Of a DNA stretch of 64,000 bases, positions 9,496-19,147 are shown piece after piece. The translations under genes were made by a program, and so were the position numbers. Source of the DNA: Lactovum miscens (GTDB lineage: Bacteria > Bacillota > Bacilli > Lactobacillales > Streptococcaceae); the NCBI RefSeq assembly GCF_014202895.1, contig NZ_JACHHV010000003.1, positions 1-64,000 of the forward strand. The letters are read 5' to 3'. A model generated the notes under the pieces. The model had not been told where the DNA came from, searched no databases, and saw only the letters and a program-made list of their open reading frames with translations. Positions within the stretch are counted from its first letter, which is position 1, and every line of letters starts with the position of its first letter.

Positions 9496-10761
9496 ATGCC
9501 AACTATTTTAACAAGTGCGAATGGACTGAAGATTCAGCTCATTCATGAAACAAAATTTAAAACAGTCAGAATCGTCGTCCGTTTTCGAGAATTAATTAAT
9601 CAAGAGCATTTAGCTGAACGTGCGCTCTTGTCAAATCTTTTTGAAGTTTCATCTTCTAAGTATGCCACGAGCAGCGACTTTGAGACGGCCCTTGCAATGA
9701 ATTATGGAACTCGCATGTCATCCAGCGTTTCAAACAAAGGAGTTCAACATTTTTTGACTTTGGCTATGAATGTGGTAGAACCACGTTTTGTTGGGGAAGA
9801 TACACTAAAGACTGCAGTGGATTTCCTTCAAACAGTGATTTTTGAACCAAAAGTTTCGGGTAATCAATTTGATACTTCAATATTTGAAATTGAAAAAAAT
9901 AATCTTTTGCATTATTTTGAATCGTTATTGGATGACAATTCTTATCTTGCTGCCAAAGGTTTGAGTGAACTCTATTTTGATAAGAAAGAATTCAGTTTAT
10001 CCAACATGGGATCAGCTGAGCAACTTAAACAGATTGATGCAAAACATCTGTTTGAATATTATAAAGAAATGATGACCTCAAATGTTATGGATATCTTTGT
10101 TCTAGGGAACATTACCGAAGCAGAAGTTGCTGAGCTTTTTTCTAGTTGGCAGTTTAAAGGCAAAAGTGAATTAACTGAAATTTTTTACCAACAACCCGTT
10201 AAATTATTTGAAAGCCACAGTATCGAAAAAGAGGCCTTCCAGTCACAACTTTCTCTTGCTTGGAATTTACCAATTCAGTTTGGTGACAAAGATTATATGG
10301 CACTACAACTTTTTAATGCTCTTTATGGAAGTCAACCTAATTCTAAATTATTTAGTATCGTTAGGGAAAGGGAAAGTTTAGCTTATGAGATCAGCTCTTA
10401 TTTTGACAGCTTTATTGGCCAATTCCGTGTTTCTGCTGGAATTGATCCAGCAGATTACGTTAGGGTTAAAGAACTAACTCTACAACTTTTTGAAGCTATG
10501 AAGAATGGTGATTTCTCTGACGAGGATATGGCACAATGTAAAGCTCTTCTCAGAAACGCTTTTTTAGCAAGCCAAGATAGTGTAGCTAATTTGGTTGAAG
10601 AAGCATTTATTGATCAAATTTTACCTGAACGTAAATTAACCTCTAAAGAATGGCTGTCACAATTAGAAGAGGTTACTAAGGGAGAAGTTCAAGATGTTGC
10701 TGAGCGCTTGACTTTACAAGCAGAGTTTCAAGTGAAAGGGGTCGTTCCGAATGATTACTGA
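9496..10761 (+). CDS. ymfF: M16 peptidase-like protein YmfF (non-catalytic partner)
   Basis: 421 residues, peptidase M16 fold, related to B. subtilis YmfF. The equivalent of the zinc motif reads HLAERALLSN and lacks HxxEH, so this chain is probably inactive and works with the next gene product. A second M16 half-domain follows (QSQLSLAWNLPIQFGDKD, RERESLAYEISSYFDS). In B. subtilis YmfF/YmfH relatives are tied to elongation factor P modification; the role here is by analogy. An in-frame ATG at 9487 overlaps the -10 box, so ATG 9496 is preferred. It overlaps ymfH by 11 nt. Confidence 0.85.
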   Translation: MPTILTSANGLKIQLIHETKFKTVRIVVRFRELINQEHLAERALLSNLFEVSSSKYATSSDFETALAMNYGTRMSSSVSNKGVQHFLTLAMNVVEPRFVGEDTLKTAVDFLQTVIFEPKVSGNQFDTSIFEIEKNNLLHYFESLLDDNSYLAAKGLSELYFDKKEFSLSNMGSAEQLKQIDAKHLFEYYKEMMTSNVMDIFVLGNITEAEVAELFSSWQFKGKSELTEIFYQQPVKLFESHSIEKEAFQSQLSLAWNLPIQFGDKDYMALQLFNALYGSQPNSKLFSIVRERESLAYEISSYFDSFIGQFRVSAGIDPADYVRVKELTLQLFEAMKNGDFSDEDMAQCKALLRNAFLASQDSVANLVEEAFIDQILPERKLTSKEWLSQLEEVTKGEVQDVAERLTLQAEFQVKGVVPNDY

Positions 10762-12016
10762 AAAATATTATAAAAATATTGATGAAACTCTTTATACGGA
10801 AGTATTTAAAAATGGATTAACGGTTTATTATTTACCAAATTCTCAAATTAGTAAGGCATACGGGATTTTCTCAACAAATTTTGGCTCACTTGATATCACA
10901 TTTGCAGATAAAACTTATCCAGCTGGAATCGCTCATTTTTTGGAACACAAGCTTTTTGAAAAAGAAGAGGGAGATGTCATGTTGAAGTTTGGTTCTCAAG
11001 GAGCTCAGACGAATGCTTTTACGAGTTTTGACAGAACCTCCTATCTTTTTTCTGGTACTGAAAATATTAAAGAGAACATTGAACTTTTGATTGACTTTGT
11101 CCAGACTCCTTATTTTACAGAGGCTTCTGTGGCTAAAGAACAAGGTATCATTACTCAAGAAATTCAAATGTATCAGGATGATCCCGATTGGCGCCTCTAT
11201 GCTGGGCTTTTGGCTGCACTATATCCAAAGTCCCCTCTTGCCGAAGATATCGCAGGAACTCCAGAATCAATTGGTCAGATAACGGTAGAGATGCTTTATA
11301 AGAATTATGAAACCTTCTATCAGCCCTCAAACATGTGTCTCTTTTTGACAGGGGCATTTGATGTGTTAGAAATTTCAGAATTGCTTCACGAAAATCAAGA
11401 TCTTAAAAACTTACCAGTTCAAAAAATCGATCGAGAAGAAATGATATTTGCGCCCTCTCAATCATTTTCAGAAATTTCAATGGATGTTTCCGATAATAAG
11501 TTAGGGGTTGGTCTTCGTGGAAATAACGGTGTATCATCTGCAGATTACCTAGAATATCGACTTTCAATGCAAATCTTCTTTGCAATGATTTTTGGAAAAA
11601 CCAGTAAATTTTATGAAAATGCCTACAAAACTGGTCTAATTGATGATTCATTTAACTATGAATTTGAGAGTTCATCGCGCTTTCGTTGTTTTGTGGCAAC
11701 CCTTGACACAAAAGAGCCGGAAAAGCTCGCAAAAATCTTGCAAGACGAGCTTAAAAAGTATAAAATTAATGCTGATACGAGTGAGGAGAAATTCGATTTG
11801 ATTCGCCGCCAAATGCTTGGAGATCATATTGCTTCCTTAAACTCACAAGAACACATTGCTAATGAGTTTACAGCGATGACCGAAAGTTCAAGAAAAACTT
11901 TTTTTGATAGTTCAGAAGTTTTATCACAGCTTACACTTGAAAAAGTTTTGAAACTTGCAGAAAGTTTTTTGGATAACTCTGAATGTTCTGTATTTTTAAT
12001 TCGGCCGAAGAAATAG
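10751..12016 (+). CDS. ymfH: M16 zinc peptidase YmfH
   Basis: 421 residues, peptidase M16 family. The inverted zinc motif HFLEH is present (GIAHFLEHKLFEKEEGD, about residues 58-74) with the downstream Glu expected in VAKEQGIITQEIQMY, so this is the catalytic partner of YmfF. The start overlaps the end of ymfF (ATG 10751), indicating translational coupling. It is cytoplasmic, with no signal peptide. The following gene rodZ begins 68 nt after the stop behind a strong ribosome site. Confidence 0.88.
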   Translation: MITEKYYKNIDETLYTEVFKNGLTVYYLPNSQISKAYGIFSTNFGSLDITFADKTYPAGIAHFLEHKLFEKEEGDVMLKFGSQGAQTNAFTSFDRTSYLFSGTENIKENIELLIDFVQTPYFTEASVAKEQGIITQEIQMYQDDPDWRLYAGLLAALYPKSPLAEDIAGTPESIGQITVEMLYKNYETFYQPSNMCLFLTGAFDVLEISELLHENQDLKNLPVQKIDREEMIFAPSQSFSEISMDVSDNKLGVGLRGNNGVSSADYLEYRLSMQIFFAMIFGKTSKFYENAYKTGLIDDSFNYEFESSSRFRCFVATLDTKEPEKLAKILQDELKKYKINADTSEEKFDLIRRQMLGDHIASLNSQEHIANEFTAMTESSRKTFFDSSEVLSQLTLEKVLKLAESFLDNSECSVFLIRPKK

Positions 12017-12084
12017 AACCTAACTTCTCTGAATTTTATTGAGATACAAGGATTCTATCTTATTTTTATTAGAAAGGAGGGAAA

Positions 12085-12972
12085 ATGGTGCAGAAAGCTA
12101 TTGGTGCCCTATTGAAAGAGCGTCGCACCAAGCTTGACTGGAGCCTTGATAAGGCAGAAAAAACTACGTCAATTAAGAAAATTTACATTTCAGCACTTGA
12201 AACAGAGAATTTTGCCATTTTTCCAGGTACTTTCTATGTCCGTGCGTACTTGAAACAGTATGCTCAAAAATTAGACTTAGATGTTGAAGCGATTCTTGAG
12301 GCATTTGAAAACGATTCTCCTGTTGAAGTAGAAGGCCCATTTGAAGATACTGGCAATTACCGTTTCATTCGACCTGATGAGAGAATCCCGTTGCCAAGTG
12401 AGGAAGAGGATGAAGAAAATAAAACTTGGGTTCAGCGATATTTGCCAATGATTGTTCTGGCAACAATTGCAATTATTATTCTTCTTAGTGTTAGCTTAAT
12501 GGTTTTTCTTAATTTACCAAAGTCAAGCACTGTTACACCTAATGATTATAGTTTACCTTCAAGCAGTTCTACGGTGGCCTCTAAAACAAGCCTGAATCTA
12601 TCGGCTGATGGTAAAATTTTACAAATATTCACAAATAAGGATACGGTAGATTTACTCTTTGACCTAAATAGTAATGTAGCCATAGCCACAGCCAGTGCCT
12701 CTGGAAATGTTACTCAATCAATCACTTTAACTTCTACAGGGCAGAAGTCGGCTGAGTTTTCACTAGAAAAGAAGACAACCACATCAACCTTGACGCTTAG
12801 TGAAATCAAATCTATGACCATTACAATTAATGGACAAAAACTTGATATTTCAAAAGTTTCTGTTCCTTCAAACGTGATTAACTTGCAAATCATATATAAT
12901 GTTAGTGGAACTCAAAGTCAATCAAGTAGTTCAACTTCTCTAAACCAAAGTTCGTCATCATTTAGTAATTGA
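12085..12972 (+). CDS. RodZ-like cell-shape protein
   Basis: 295 residues. The N-terminal Cro/CI-type helix-turn-helix (residues 3 to about 75: GALLKERRTKLDWSLDKAEK, then IYISALETENFAIFPGTFYV) marks the RodZ family. One membrane segment lies at about 116-139 (MIVLATIAIIILLSVSLMV), followed by an extracellular Ser/Thr-rich part ending in polyserine. RodZ links MreB or the elongation machinery to the membrane; in ovoid cocci it belongs to peripheral wall growth. Start: strong GAAAGGAGGG just before ATG 12085. Its stop overlaps an in-frame upstream extension of pgsA. The order M16 pair-rodZ-pgsA is conserved in Firmicutes. Confidence 0.85.
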   Translation: MVQKAIGALLKERRTKLDWSLDKAEKTTSIKKIYISALETENFAIFPGTFYVRAYLKQYAQKLDLDVEAILEAFENDSPVEVEGPFEDTGNYRFIRPDERIPLPSEEEDEENKTWVQRYLPMIVLATIAIIILLSVSLMVFLNLPKSSTVTPNDYSLPSSSSTVASKTSLNLSADGKILQIFTNKDTVDLLFDLNSNVAIATASASGNVTQSITLTSTGQKSAEFSLEKKTTTSTLTLSEIKSMTITINGQKLDISKVSVPSNVINLQIIYNVSGTQSQSSSSTSLNQSSSSFSN

Positions 12973-12983
12973 TAAAGGAAGAT

Positions 12984-13559
12984 ATGAAAAAAGAAAAATT
13001 ACCAAACCAGCTTACGATGCTTCGAATCTTTATGATTCCAATTTTTGTGATTCTCTTTTACATTCCACAAGGTCCTATTTTCCATGGAATTGTTTCAAGT
13101 GGTCATAGCTCACTCATTTGGATAATTGCAGCAATTGTTTTTACAATTGCATCATTTACGGACTGGTTAGATGGATATTTAGCTCGTAAATGGAAGGTTG
13201 TTAGTAACTTTGGTAAATTTGCGGATCCATTGGCAGATAAGATGCTTAATATGGTAGCTTTCGTTGTTTTAGTGGCATTTAATATAGTACCTATTTGGGC
13301 AGTTGCAATTATTGTCTGTAGGGAACTGGCAGTAACGGGTCTTCGCTTGCTTTTAGTTGAACAAGGTGGGACTGTGATGGCTGCTGCCATGCCAGGAAAA
13401 ATCAAGACAGCAACTCAAATGGCTTCAGTTATTTTTTTATTTCTAGGAGATCCATTATACATTGGAACGATCTTCTTCTACATCTGTGTCATATTTACAA
13501 TTTATTCAGGTTATGATTATTTTTCTCAAAATATGCAAGTTTTCAAGGATGCAGATTAA
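12984..13559 (+). CDS. pgsA: CDP-diacylglycerol-glycerol-3-phosphate 3-phosphatidyltransferase
   Basis: Makes phosphatidylglycerol phosphate from CDP-diacylglycerol, the committed step to phosphatidylglycerol and cardiolipin. 191 residues, multispanning. The CDP-alcohol phosphotransferase motif DG-x2-AR-x8-G-x3-D-x3-D is complete: DGYLARKWKVVSNFGKFADP continuing LADKM. The chosen ATG 12984 follows AAGGAAG; the frame also opens at 12969, overlapping the end of rodZ. A terminator follows at 13634. Confidence 0.93.
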   Translation: MKKEKLPNQLTMLRIFMIPIFVILFYIPQGPIFHGIVSSGHSSLIWIIAAIVFTIASFTDWLDGYLARKWKVVSNFGKFADPLADKMLNMVAFVVLVAFNIVPIWAVAIIVCRELAVTGLRLLLVEQGGTVMAAAMPGKIKTATQMASVIFLFLGDPLYIGTIFFYICVIFTIYSGYDYFSQNMQVFKDAD

Positions 13560-13633
13560 TTATGTTTTTCTTTCTTTAGAGGTTTTGAATATGATTTATA
13601 GAGAGAAAAAAGTTGTTGGTGTATTAAAATTTT

Positions 13634-13654
13634 AAATCGCCTTTAGGCGATTTT
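13634..13654 (+). terminator. Rho-independent terminator after pgsA
   Basis: aaatcgcc and ggcgatttt pair around a ttta loop, about 75 nt after the pgsA stop. Confidence 0.75.
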
Positions 13655-13687
13655 CGTGTATTTTATATATTTAAGATGGGACAATTT

Positions 13688-14983
13688 ATGAAACTTCAAA
13701 AACCAAAAGGGACTCTTGATATTTTCGGAAAAGCTGCTGAGACTTTTGCACAAATTAATGCATTAGCTGCTGCCACTTTCGGAAATTATAACTTTAAGCA
13801 AATCGAAACACCTATTTTTGAAAGTTATGAACTTTTTAGTCGTTCAGCTGGTGAGACCTCTGATATCGTGACTAAAGAGATGTATGACTTTATGGATAAA
13901 GGTGATCGTCATATAGCCTTACGTCCTGAAGGAACTGCGTCTGTCGTTCGCGCTTACCTTGAGAACAAACTTTACGCACCAGAAGTTCAAAAGCCAGTTA
14001 AATTCTGGTATAGTGGTCCAATGTTCCGTTATGAACGTCCACAATCAGGGCGTACACGTGAATTTCATCAAATTGGTGTTGAAATATTTGGTGCAAAGAA
14101 TCCTGCAGTTGATGCTGAGACAATTATTATGGCGACTGATTTCTTCTCTACCTTAGGACTAAGCTCATTGAAGATTCATCTAAATTCAATTGGAGATGCT
14201 GAGTCACGTGAGACTTATCGTCAGGCACTTGTAGATTTTCTGACTCCTTACAAAAATCAGCTTTCTGAGGATTCACAACGCCGTTTATTAGAAAATCCTC
14301 TGCGCATTCTTGATTCTAAAGAAGAACAAGATAAGCAAATCCTGTTATCAGCTCCATCAATCCTTGACTATTTAAATGAGGCTTCGAAAAAGCACTTTGA
14401 ATCGGTTTGCGAAATTCTAAATGCATCAGGTATTCAATATAAAATTGACACTTCAATGGTACGTGGTCTCGATTACTATACGAATACAGTCTTTGAGGTA
14501 GTTGCAATTATTGATGGTAAAGAAATGACTGTTTGTGGTGGTGGGCGTTATGATAAATTAGTTGAGTATTTTGATGGGCCTGAAACACCTGCTTTTGGAT
14601 TTGCTATAGGACTTGAACGTTTACTAATGATTCTTGAGATGGAAGATATTGATCTTACGGATGACATGGAGCTTCATGCTTATATTGCGGTACTTGGAGC
14701 TAAAGCTAACCTTGAAGCAGCAAAGCTCGTTTCGTCATTGCGTATGCAAGGCTATAGTGTGGATCGTGATTACTTGGATCGCAAATTACCAGCTCAATAT
14801 AAATCAGCAGATGCCTACAAAGCTGAGCTAATAATTACATTAGGTGAAAATGAAGTGCTTAATCAAACGGCTAAAATCAAAAATGCCCAAACCCGTAAAG
14901 AGCGTGAAGTGGATCTGGATGATCTTTACAACGATTTTTCTGAAATTTATGAAGAGTTAGTTATGGGTGAAATAGAAAGCTAA
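13688..14983 (+). CDS. hisS: Histidyl-tRNA synthetase
   Basis: Class II synthetase charging tRNA-His, 431 residues. Motif 2 region: FWYSGPMFRYERPQSGRTRE. The histidine-binding motif 1 LVRGLDYYTNT appears here as MVRGLDYYTNT, and histidine-binding motif 2 as CGGGRYDKLVEYF. Motif 3 is GFAIGLERLL, and the anticodon-binding domain lies at the C-terminus. ATG 13688 (MKLQKPKGTLDIFG) fits family starts and has GGGA 7 nt upstream; the in-frame ATG at 13676 is less likely. It is followed by aspS, a common pair in lactococci. Confidence 0.95.
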   Translation: MKLQKPKGTLDIFGKAAETFAQINALAAATFGNYNFKQIETPIFESYELFSRSAGETSDIVTKEMYDFMDKGDRHIALRPEGTASVVRAYLENKLYAPEVQKPVKFWYSGPMFRYERPQSGRTREFHQIGVEIFGAKNPAVDAETIIMATDFFSTLGLSSLKIHLNSIGDAESRETYRQALVDFLTPYKNQLSEDSQRRLLENPLRILDSKEEQDKQILLSAPSILDYLNEASKKHFESVCEILNASGIQYKIDTSMVRGLDYYTNTVFEVVAIIDGKEMTVCGGGRYDKLVEYFDGPETPAFGFAIGLERLLMILEMEDIDLTDDMELHAYIAVLGAKANLEAAKLVSSLRMQGYSVDRDYLDRKLPAQYKSADAYKAELIITLGENEVLNQTAKIKNAQTRKEREVDLDDLYNDFSEIYEELVMGEIES

Positions 14984-15043
14984 GTCATTTAGAAATGAAT
15001 AAAATCAAGCTTAATATATAATAAAATTATAGGAAGATAAGCA

Positions 15044-15073
15044 ATGGCATCATGCGTACGAGTCAAGCAATAA
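15044..15073 (+). CDS. Possible 9-codon leader peptide before aspS
   Basis: A short ORF (MASCVRVKQ, TAA at 15071) is preceded by AGGAAG 7 nt upstream, a better ribosome site than several real genes here have. A -10-like TATAAT lies at 15017-15022. Around it tacga and tcgta, with atca and tgat outside, can pair just before the aspS ribosome site. It carries no Asp codon, so classic attenuation by Asp starvation is not supported. Speculative. Confidence 0.25.
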   Translation: MASCVRVKQ

Positions 15074-15105
15074 GATTTTCGTATGATTAATATTTTGGGG
15101 GAAGT

Positions 15106-16869
15106 ATGAAACGTACAGATTACGCTGGGAACATAACTGAAGAGTACTTAGGTCAAATTGTCACAGTCAAAGGTTGGGTTGCAAAACGTCGTGACAAAGG
15201 AGGACTTGTTTTCATTGATGTGCGCGATCGTGAAGGTATCGTACAAATTGTTGTAGATCAGGAGACAGCTTCAGAGAAAGTTACTGAAACATCCAAAGCT
15301 ATACGCACTGAGTTTGTTGTAGAAATTACAGGTAAAGTCATTGAGCGTTCAAATAAAAATGATAATATCAAGACAGGCGGTGTTGAAATTGAGGCTGAGT
15401 CAATCGAAGTTCTTTCAACTTCAAAGACCACGCCATTTGAAATTAAGGATGGCATTGAAACCTCAGACGAGAACCGAATGCGGTATCGTTATTTGGACCT
15501 CCGTCGGCCTGAAATGTTAGCCAATCTTCGTCTTCGGCATGCTATTACGCATTCTATTCGTGAATATATGGATGACGAAGGTTTTATTGATGTTGAGACA
15601 CCATTTCTGAACAGGTCAACTCCAGAAGGTGCACGTGACTATTTAGTACCATCACGTGTGAATAAGGGAGAATTCTACGCGCTACCACAATCACCACAAT
15701 TGATGAAACAACTTTTAATGACTGCGGGGCTTGATCGCTATTATCAAATTGTTAAATGCTTCCGAGATGAGGACTTACGTGGTGATCGCCAACCAGAGTT
15801 TACGCAGGTCGATTTGGAAACTTCTTTCTTATCTGAAGAAGAAATTCAAACATTGGTTGAACGCATGATTGCAAAAGTCATGAAGGATGTCAAAGGAATT
15901 GATGTAACTTTTCCCTTCTCACGTATGAGCTATGATGACGCTATGAACTTCTATGGTTCAGATAAACCGGATACGCGTTATGAGATGAAGCTTCAAGATT
16001 TAACTGAGTTGGCCCATACGATTGATTTCAAAGTTTTTCAAGACGCAGTAGCAGTAAAGGCTGTCGTTGCTAAAAATTTGGCTAACCAATATTCTCGTAA
16101 AGCCATAGATAAGTTGGCTGAGCAAGCCAAACAAAATGGAGCTCAAGGACTTGCATGGGTAAAAGTTGAACAAGGAGTACTCTCTGGTTCAATTGCTAAA
16201 TTCTTATCTGATAAGGCTGATGCTTTTGTTTCAGAGCTTGATCTAGATGAAAATGACCTCGTTCTGATTGTTGCTGATAAATTAAACACAGCTAATAGTG
16301 CTCTAGGTTCCCTTCGTCAAACTATCGCCAAAGAACATAATCTTATTGACAGTAGCAAGTTCAACTTCCTTTGGGTGGTTGATTGGCCGCTCTTTGAATG
16401 GTCTGAAGAAGAAGGACGCTATATGTCAGCTCATCATCCATTTACCTTGTCAACTGCAGAAACTCGAGAATTCCTGACTGCAGATGGTTCATCAGAAGAT
16501 TCCGATCTTCAAAAAGTTCGTGCGCATGCTTATGATATTGTACTAAATGGCTACGAGTTAGGTGGCGGATCACTCCGCATTAATACGCGTGAGCTCCAAG
16601 AAACCATGCTTAAAGCTCTTGGATTTAAACTTGAAGATGCTGAAGAACAATTTGGTTTCTTGCTTGAAGCTCTTGAATATGGCTTCCCACCACATGGGGG
16701 ACTTGCAATTGGTCTTGATCGCTTCGTAATGCTTTTAGCAGGTAAATATAATATTCGTGAAGTTATTGCGTTCCCTAAAAATAATCGGGCAGCTGACCCT
16801 ATGACTCAAGCGCCAAGTCCGGTTTCTCAAAAACAACTCGATGAACTCCACATCAATACTTTAGAGTGA
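15106..16869 (+). CDS. aspS: Aspartyl-tRNA synthetase
   Basis: Class II synthetase charging tRNA-Asp, 587 residues, bacterial type. The N-terminal OB anticodon-binding fold ([20 protein letters not shown]) is followed by the catalytic core, with motif 2 at [20 protein letters not shown] and motif 3 at [16 protein letters not shown]. The bacterial GAD insertion domain lies between (about residues 290-420). Start: GGGGGAAG before ATG 15106. A YitT-type gene follows 45 nt later without an obvious terminator. Confidence 0.95.
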   Translation: MKRTDYAGNITEEYLGQIVTVKGWVAKRRDKGGLVFIDVRDREGIVQIVVDQETASEKVTETSKAIRTEFVVEITGKVIERSNKNDNIKTGGVEIEAESIEVLSTSKTTPFEIKDGIETSDENRMRYRYLDLRRPEMLANLRLRHAITHSIREYMDDEGFIDVETPFLNRSTPEGARDYLVPSRVNKGEFYALPQSPQLMKQLLMTAGLDRYYQIVKCFRDEDLRGDRQPEFTQVDLETSFLSEEEIQTLVERMIAKVMKDVKGIDVTFPFSRMSYDDAMNFYGSDKPDTRYEMKLQDLTELAHTIDFKVFQDAVAVKAVVAKNLANQYSRKAIDKLAEQAKQNGAQGLAWVKVEQGVLSGSIAKFLSDKADAFVSELDLDENDLVLIVADKLNTANSALGSLRQTIAKEHNLIDSSKFNFLWVVDWPLFEWSEEEGRYMSAHHPFTLSTAETREFLTADGSSEDSDLQKVRAHAYDIVLNGYELGGGSLRINTRELQETMLKALGFKLEDAEEQFGFLLEALEYGFPPHGGLAIGLDRFVMLLAGKYNIREVIAFPKNNRAADPMTQAPSPVSQKQLDELHINTLE

Positions 16870-16914
16870 TAGAGTGGCTTATAACTTCAATTTGAGGATA
16901 TAAAGGACCAGATT

Positions 16915-17808
16915 ATGACAATCAAGCAAAAATTTCTTAAATATTTTGACCTTGGAAGATTTATTGAAAAAAGTTCAGCCGCAGTGGTTTATGGTATCTT
17001 GTCTGCTTTGGCTCTGAATTTTTTTCTACAGCCGGGTGAAGTTTACTCAAGCGGTGTGACAGGTATCTCACAAATTATCTTTACTTTGTTCTCACGAACT
17101 TTTGGGGGGACACTACTTCCAATTTCAGTAATTATTTGGGTCCTCAATTTACCTCTCTTGATTATGGCTTGGTTTACAATTGGTCGAAAGTTTACGATTT
17201 ATACTTTTATGTCAATTACATTAAGCTCAATTTTTATTCAGTTGATGCCTTCATGGGCTCTTACCAAAGATCCAATAATGAATTCTATTTTTGGTGGCGT
17301 TTTAATGGGAATTGGAATAGGTTACGTCATGCGACTGGGTATTTCGAGTGGGGGGACAGATATTGTTGCTCTGACAATTCGAAAAAAAACTGGCATGTCA
17401 GTCGGTTATTTGAGTACAGTTGTTAATGGCGTTGTCATTTTGACAGCAGGTATCCTATTTGGCCCTCAGCATCTTTTTTATTCTCTTATATATGTTTTCA
17501 TCAATGGTCGTATGGTTGATACTGTTTTTAACCGACAGAAGAAAATGCAAGTGACAATTGTCACTAAATTTCCCGATGATGTTCGTGATGCTATTTTTTA
17601 TAAGCTAGGAAGAGGCGTTACCTTTGTTCGTGGTGCCGAGGGTGGATATACTCACCAACGCGAGACTGTTATGTTTACAGTGATTACTAATTCGGAATAT
17701 CATGAGTTTCGTCAAGCGATTTATGAATCCGATAAAAATGCTTTTGTAACCTTAGCTCAAAATATCCGAGTGCTCGGGAATTTCAATGAAGAGAAAAATA
17801 GTAAATAA
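16915..17808 (+). CDS. YitT-family membrane protein (first of tandem pair)
   Basis: 297 residues. Five to six N-terminal membrane segments with the family glycine-rich motifs (GEVYSSGVTGISQI, MRLGISSGGTDIVAL) are followed by a cytoplasmic DUF2179-like C-terminal domain (GRGVTFVRGAEGGYTHQRET). The function of YitT proteins is not established. Start: AAAGGA upstream of ATG 16915. The stop overlaps the start of the paralogous next gene by one base, so the two are surely cotranscribed, possibly from the aspS promoter. Confidence 0.85.
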   Translation: MTIKQKFLKYFDLGRFIEKSSAAVVYGILSALALNFFLQPGEVYSSGVTGISQIIFTLFSRTFGGTLLPISVIIWVLNLPLLIMAWFTIGRKFTIYTFMSITLSSIFIQLMPSWALTKDPIMNSIFGGVLMGIGIGYVMRLGISSGGTDIVALTIRKKTGMSVGYLSTVVNGVVILTAGILFGPQHLFYSLIYVFINGRMVDTVFNRQKKMQVTIVTKFPDDVRDAIFYKLGRGVTFVRGAEGGYTHQRETVMFTVITNSEYHEFRQAIYESDKNAFVTLAQNIRVLGNFNEEKNSK

Positions 17809-18695
17809 TGATAAATCTGATTAAAAAAAATTTTGTGAGTCTTGCTGCCGTTGTACTTGGTACAGCGATATATAGTTTTGGGTTTGTCAACTTTAATATG
17901 AGGACTCACCTCGCCGAGGGTGGGGTTGCTGGTATTTCTCTTATAGGTCATGCTCTTTTGCATATTGACCCATCTATTACTACCTTTGTTTTGAACATTC
18001 CTTTGCTTTTTATTGGATATCGTTTTTTAGGACGTCGAACTTTCATTTTTACCGTGTGTGGTATTGTTAGTCTGACATTTTGGATTTGGCTTTTCCAACG
18101 AATTCCTTTCTCCATCTCAGTCGGTAATGATATGTTAATTGGTTCCCTCTTGGCGGGTGTTTCTGCAGGCTGTGGAGTGGGAATTGTTTTTAGAGTAGGG
18201 GGAACAACAGGTGGTACAGATATTGTAGCCCGTCTCTTGCAGGTAAAAAACGGAATTCCTTTGTCTACAATTTTTATAATGGTTGACTCAATTGTACTTG
18301 TGGCTTCATTATCATATATTGATTTAAAGCAAATGATGTATACACTGATTTGTAGTTTTGTGGCTAGTCAAGTATTAGAGTTCGTCCAGTCGGGTGGTTA
18401 CACGGTTCGTGGAATGCTCATCATCACTTCAAAACCAGAAGAGTTGGCAGAGAAGATCATGCGAAAACTTGGGCGCGGTGTGACCTTCTTAAATGGTGAA
18501 GGTGCTTACTCAGGTGAGGAAAAGAAAATTCTTTATGTAATTCTAAATCCACGAGAAATCCAAGAAATTAAACATGCGATTTTAAAAATTGATGAGCATG
18601 CCTTCACTTCGGTTATTAATGTACATGAGGTCATTGGTGACTTCAATTACTCCAAATCTGACTATGCAGAGAAAAAAATTCGGCGTTTAAAATAA
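17808..18695 (+). CDS. YitT-family membrane protein (second of tandem pair)
   Basis: 295 residues, a paralogue of the preceding protein. It has the same layout: membrane segments with EGGVAGISLIG and RVGGTTGGTDIVAR, and a C-terminal DUF2179-like domain (LGRGVTFLNGEGAYSGEE). The start ATG overlaps the upstream stop (TAATG). Adjacent paralogues that are translationally coupled suggest a heteromeric membrane complex, which is inference. A weak terminator follows at 18719. Confidence 0.85.
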   Translation: MINLIKKNFVSLAAVVLGTAIYSFGFVNFNMRTHLAEGGVAGISLIGHALLHIDPSITTFVLNIPLLFIGYRFLGRRTFIFTVCGIVSLTFWIWLFQRIPFSISVGNDMLIGSLLAGVSAGCGVGIVFRVGGTTGGTDIVARLLQVKNGIPLSTIFIMVDSIVLVASLSYIDLKQMMYTLICSFVASQVLEFVQSGGYTVRGMLIITSKPEELAEKIMRKLGRGVTFLNGEGAYSGEEKKILYVILNPREIQEIKHAILKIDEHAFTSVINVHEVIGDFNYSKSDYAEKKIRRLK

Positions 18696-18718
18696 GAAAT
18701 TTGAAAATAGTAATGTTG

Positions 18719-18757
18719 AAAAAAGACACTCCAAAAAAATTGATAGTGTTTTTTTTG
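18719..18757 (+). terminator. Probable terminator after the YitT pair
   Basis: aaaaaagacact and agtgtttttttt form an A/T-rich stem followed by a T run. Confidence 0.55.
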
Positions 18758-19147
18758 AAATATTTAAGCTGAAGGAAAGGAAAATAAAAAATATAAAGTT
18801 TTATCAAATTTCCTAAAATGTCTAGTCAAATTAGAAACAATTGGTTTATCACTTATGAATGTGAGATTAATCAGTATGTGTTATTTTGCTTCTAAAAATG
18901 TGTTTGATAGGATAATTGCCAATTCTAAAGTTTTTAATTTAATGAAATCTATTTATAGTGATAATTGTTCTGGACGTATATTATCTAGGAGTTATTGCTA
19001 AGTTTTCATTTTGTAGCTGTACTTATAACAAGGCACTTGATAAAATTGAAAGGTTATTTAAAGAAACTTAATGCAACTTCAAGCTCATTATTTGTGAATT
19101 ATAATTTGAATCTAATGTGCTATACTGTATCATAAAAAGAGGTAGTT
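18758..19147. other. AT-rich gap upstream of fbp
   Basis: No gene could be supported in these 390 bases. A -10-like TATACT lies at 19121-19126 and an agaggt ribosome site just before the fbp TTG start. A 26-codon ORF from 18819 and an overlapping open frame after it have no ribosome site and no recognisable similarity. They could be a decayed gene, but nothing supports that positively. Confidence 0.5.

Noticed and set aside
18819-19008. Possible decayed gene before fbp
   Set aside because: The short open frames have no ribosome site and no recognisable similarity; in AT-rich DNA this is expected by chance.
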